The notes under the pieces were generated by a model. The model did no database searches. It was not told the DNA's origin and saw nothing but the letters and a program-made list of their open reading frames with translations. A DNA stretch of 41,170 nucleotides from Bacteroidaceae bacterium (GTDB taxonomy: Bacteria > Bacteroidota > Bacteroidia > Bacteroidales > Bacteroidaceae). The position numbers were made by a program, and so were the translations under genes. The stretch is from contig JAFYQH010000058.1 of the NCBI GenBank assembly GCA_017547205.1, forward strand, positions 1 to 41,170, written 5' to 3'. Numbering within the stretch: the first letter of the stretch is position 1; each line of letters opens with the position of its first letter. Positions 39,441 through 41,170 of this stretch are shown here, in pieces.

Positions 39441-39451
39441 TTTGTTTTCTA

Positions 39452-39640
39452 TCAGGCGTTGTTCTGCTCGCGTAGCTTCTTGCTTGCTTTGATGTAAGTG
39501 ATCAAGCCTGCAATCATTAAGGCTACTGAACCCAAGTTTACCGAGTTGTAGTTGTTCCAGCCCAGAAAGTGGCTGAGGATGATGATGATTGCTCCCAGGA
39601 TAATCAGGACGAATCCTAATGTTTTCAAGTTCTTTGCCAT
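39452..39640 (-). CDS. Small two-helix membrane protein
   Basis: 62 residues from MAKNLKTLGF; the frame is open to 39688 but the ATG at 39640 fits. Two hydrophobic helices (about 7-25 and 33-51) flank a short polar loop (GWNNYNSVNLG), ending in a basic tail (KASKKLREQNNA). Inner membrane; common type of small Bacteroidota protein, unknown role. Convergent with the response regulator gene. The gap 39689-39889 holds the rpsF promoter. Confidence 0.7.
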   Translation of the reverse strand: MAKNLKTLGFVLIILGAIIIILSHFLGWNNYNSVNLGSVALMIAGLITYIKASKKLREQNNA

Positions 39641-39812
39641 AGTTATATGTTGCTTTTTTTTGATTATATTCCAAATGCAAAGAAACATATAATAATTTAG
39701 AGAACGAAATTTTTTTCAAGAAAAAACAATTATTTATGGTGTAATGGGTCTTTTTTATCCGGTTTTTCGAGGCTTCAATGGCCTTTTTGCGTAAAATGGT
39801 TGCCATAAAACT

Positions 39813-39842
39813 TTTGTAATTGGGATTTTATGCTTATCTTTG
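39813..39842 (+). promoter_or_regulatory. Promoter of the rpsF-rpsR-rplI operon
   Basis: TTTG at 39813-39816 and TATCTTTG at 39835-39842 (consensus), 18 bases apart; leader about 40 bases. Confidence 0.8.
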
Positions 39843-39889
39843 CACCCGCGTTTAGATAAACGAATGTTTAACCTATTTATTAATTAAAA

Positions 39890-40228
39890 ATGAATCAATA
39901 CGAAACCGTTTTCATTTTAACTCCCGTTTTGTCTGATGCTCAGATGAAGGAAGCGGTAGAGAAGTTCAAGGGCATTCTCACTGCTGAAGGAGCTGAGATT
40001 GTCAATGAAGAGAACTGGGGTCTCAAGAAATTGGCTTATCCCATCCAGAAGAAGTCTACAGGCTTTTATGTGATGTTCGAGTTCAACGCAGAGCCTAAGG
40101 TAATCTCTAAGTTGGAGTTGCAGTATCGCCGTGACGAGCGCGTTATCCGCTCATTGGTTGTTAAGTTGGACAAGTATGCTGCAGAGTATGCTGCCAAGAG
40201 AAGAAATTTAAAGAATAAGGAGGATTAA
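39890..40228 (+). CDS. rpsF: 30S ribosomal protein S6
   Basis: 112 residues. Starts [16 protein letters not shown] and contains [20 protein letters not shown] and [19 protein letters not shown], diagnostic of bS6. Binds 16S rRNA together with S18 in the small subunit platform. First gene of the conserved S6-S18-L9 operon, two bases before rpsR. Confidence 0.97.
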   Translation: MNQYETVFILTPVLSDAQMKEAVEKFKGILTAEGAEIVNEENWGLKKLAYPIQKKSTGFYVMFEFNAEPKVISKLELQYRRDERVIRSLVVKLDKYAAEYAAKRRNLKNKED

Positions 40229-40230
40229 TT

Positions 40231-40500
40231 ATGGCACAGACACCTTCAGAAATAAGATATTTGACACCTCCTACAGTTGATGTCAAGAAGAAGAAATATT
40301 GCCGTTTCAAGAAGAACGGTATCAAGTATATCGATTACAAGGATCCTGAATTCTTGAAGAAATTCCTGAACGAGCAGGGCAAGTTGTTGCCACGTCGCAT
40401 CACAGGTACTTCTTTGAAGTTCCAGCGCCGTATTGCTCAGGCCGTTAAGCGTGCACGCCACTTGGCTTTGCTGCCATTTGTTACTGACATGATGAAATAA
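40231..40500 (+). CDS. rpsR: 30S ribosomal protein S18
   Basis: 89 residues. [19 protein letters not shown], then [20 protein letters not shown] and [11 protein letters not shown] are the bS18 signature. It pairs with S6 on 16S rRNA. A GGAGG lies before the next gene (rplI), stronger than usual for this phylum. Confidence 0.97.
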   Translation: MAQTPSEIRYLTPPTVDVKKKKYCRFKKNGIKYIDYKDPEFLKKFLNEQGKLLPRRITGTSLKFQRRIAQAVKRARHLALLPFVTDMMK

Positions 40501-40514
40501 TAGGAGGAATAATT

Positions 40515-40970
40515 ATGGAGCTTATATTGAAAGAAGATGTAATCAATTTGGGTTACAAGGACGATATCGTTAAGGTAAAGGACGGTTATGGCCGTAATTA
40601 TTTGATTCCTACAGGTAAGGCTGTCATCGCTACAGAGTCTGCAAAGAAGGTTCTTGCTGAGAACTTGAAACAGCGTGCTCATAAGTTGGCAAAGATTAAG
40701 GCTGACGCTGAGGCTCTTGCTGCAAAGCTCGAGGGCGTATCTTTGACAATCGCTACAAAGGTGAGTGCAACTGGCGCTATCTATGGTTCAGTAGGTGCAA
40801 TCCAGATTGCTGAGGAACTTGCAAAGCTCGGCTTTGAGATTGACCGCAAGATTATCTCTGTTGCTGCAGCGAAGGAGGTTGGTTCATATACAGCAACCGT
40901 GAAGCTTCACAAGGAGGTTTCAGTGAACATTGCGTACAATGTTGTAGCTGAGGCTGAATCTGCTGAATAA
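40515..40970 (+). CDS. rplI: 50S ribosomal protein L9
   Basis: 151 residues. The bL9 N-terminal domain reads MELILKEDVINLGYKDDIVK then GYGRNYLIPTGKAVIAT; a connecting helix and C-terminal RNA-binding domain (YGSVGAIQIAEEL) follow. Located at the L1 stalk base of the large subunit. Last gene of the operon; a strong terminator follows 25 bases after the stop. Confidence 0.97.
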   Translation: MELILKEDVINLGYKDDIVKVKDGYGRNYLIPTGKAVIATESAKKVLAENLKQRAHKLAKIKADAEALAAKLEGVSLTIATKVSATGAIYGSVGAIQIAEELAKLGFEIDRKIISVAAAKEVGSYTATVKLHKEVSVNIAYNVVAEAESAE

Positions 40971-40995
40971 TAAAGGATATTCCTTCATTTTATAG

Positions 40996-41028
40996 GAACG
41001 ACGCACAAAAGTGCGTCGTTCTTTTTTT
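40996..41028 (+). terminator. Terminator of the ribosomal operon
   Basis: GAACGACGCAC (40996-41006), loop AAAA, GTGCGTCGTTC (41011-41021), then seven T. Eleven perfect pairs. Confidence 0.93.
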
Positions 41029-41029
41029 G

Positions 41030-41170
41030 GTATGACGGGCATGTCATATATCTGTGGTGAAAGTCCATTCGGGGCGTAGTTGCCGACGAACCCTCTAGCG
41101 ACTTGCAAGTTTCAAACGGTGACGTTTGGGAGAGAAGAAGCAATAGCGAATTCGTGGTCTGACGAACAGA
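41030..41170 (+). mobile_element. 5' part of a group II intron, probably class C (cut by window edge)
   Basis: Sequence from GTATG at 41030 follows the order of landmarks at the 5' end of group IIC introns: a GUGYG-like start (GTATG), a first stem TATGAC/GTCATA, GGTGAAAGTCCA, CTCTAGCGACTTGCAAGT, a GNRA hairpin CAAACG-GTGA-CGTTTG (41113-41128), AGAAGCAATAGCG and GGTCTGACGAACA. It begins directly after the T-run of the rplI terminator, the kind of target that class C introns use. The maturase gene would lie to the right of the window. The exact 5' boundary (41029 or 41030) is uncertain. Confidence 0.75.

Noticed and set aside
1-41170. tRNA or rRNA genes
   Set aside because: I looked for T-arm sequences (GGTTCGAnTCC) with paired acceptor arms and for rRNA landmarks on both strands and found none.

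Overview
The window is a Bacteroidales chromosome segment (Bacteroides/Prevotella-like; genus not resolved). The signs are the Bacteroidota promoter form (TTG about 17-20 bases before TAnnTTTG) in front of many genes, weak Shine-Dalgarno sequences, many SPaseII lipoproteins, order-typical families (Bacteroidota-type RpoZ, DUF4293, DUF4230, BamD-RpoZ linkage, XRE/HipB-like regulator), an RprX/RprY-like two-component pair and the rpsF-rpsR-rplI operon.

Layout. 1-0.4 kb: XRE antitoxin-like gene with a HipA-like gene running off the left edge. 0.4-0.9 kb: gene-free, with degenerate repeats and a promoter. 0.9-4.6 kb: thioredoxin, a GNAT acetyltransferase, a DUF2130 nuclease-like protein, a YgbA-like protein whose stop codon sits in the target duplication of a small inverted-repeat element, then the fluoride exporter CrcB and a small partner. 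4.6-8.7 kb: bamD-rpoZ-DUF4293, then a lipoprotein prolyl isomerase, Bcp peroxiredoxin and MscS channel. 8.7-18.4 kb: ordinary housekeeping and transport genes (SulP, DMT, HAD, 5'-nucleotidase, DUF456, TspO, DnaJ/CbpA, a lipoprotein, M64 peptidase, SPOR lipoprotein), well separated by promoters and terminators.

18.4-35.1 kb is the accessory part. It opens with a truncated transposase and a cluster of short palindromes. Then comes a divergent pair, a small HTH-like protein and a transmembrane Ser/Thr kinase. The kinase gene is bracketed by two copies of an operator-like direct repeat (TGACAAA, 3 bases, TGACAAA), each pointing at a Bacteroidota -7 box. Downstream is a structured RNA/attenuator-like leader and a same-strand run of about 20 genes: two DUF4230 proteins, an inner-membrane-anchored OmpA-domain protein, a TerB-like protein, two small homologues of the OmpA protein's N-terminal domain, a PD-(D/E)XK nuclease-like protein, very small basic or membrane proteins, two lipoproteins, pyroglutamyl peptidase, a NaV/CaV-like channel, a KCNQ-like channel with a changed filter and a large unknown cytoplasmic domain, and a minimal M20/M42-type metallopeptidase. 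This run ends in a pseudogene and a terminator. Gene content resembles TerB/kinase/nuclease membrane stress or conflict systems, but I know no named system with this composition; it is the best candidate for an undescribed system here.

35.2-41.2 kb: a RhaM-family mutarotase with a FucP-type sugar transporter, the RprXY-like pair, a two-helix membrane protein, and the ribosomal S6-S18-L9 operon. Directly after the S6 operon terminator begins what reads as the 5' end of a group IIC intron, cut by the right edge.
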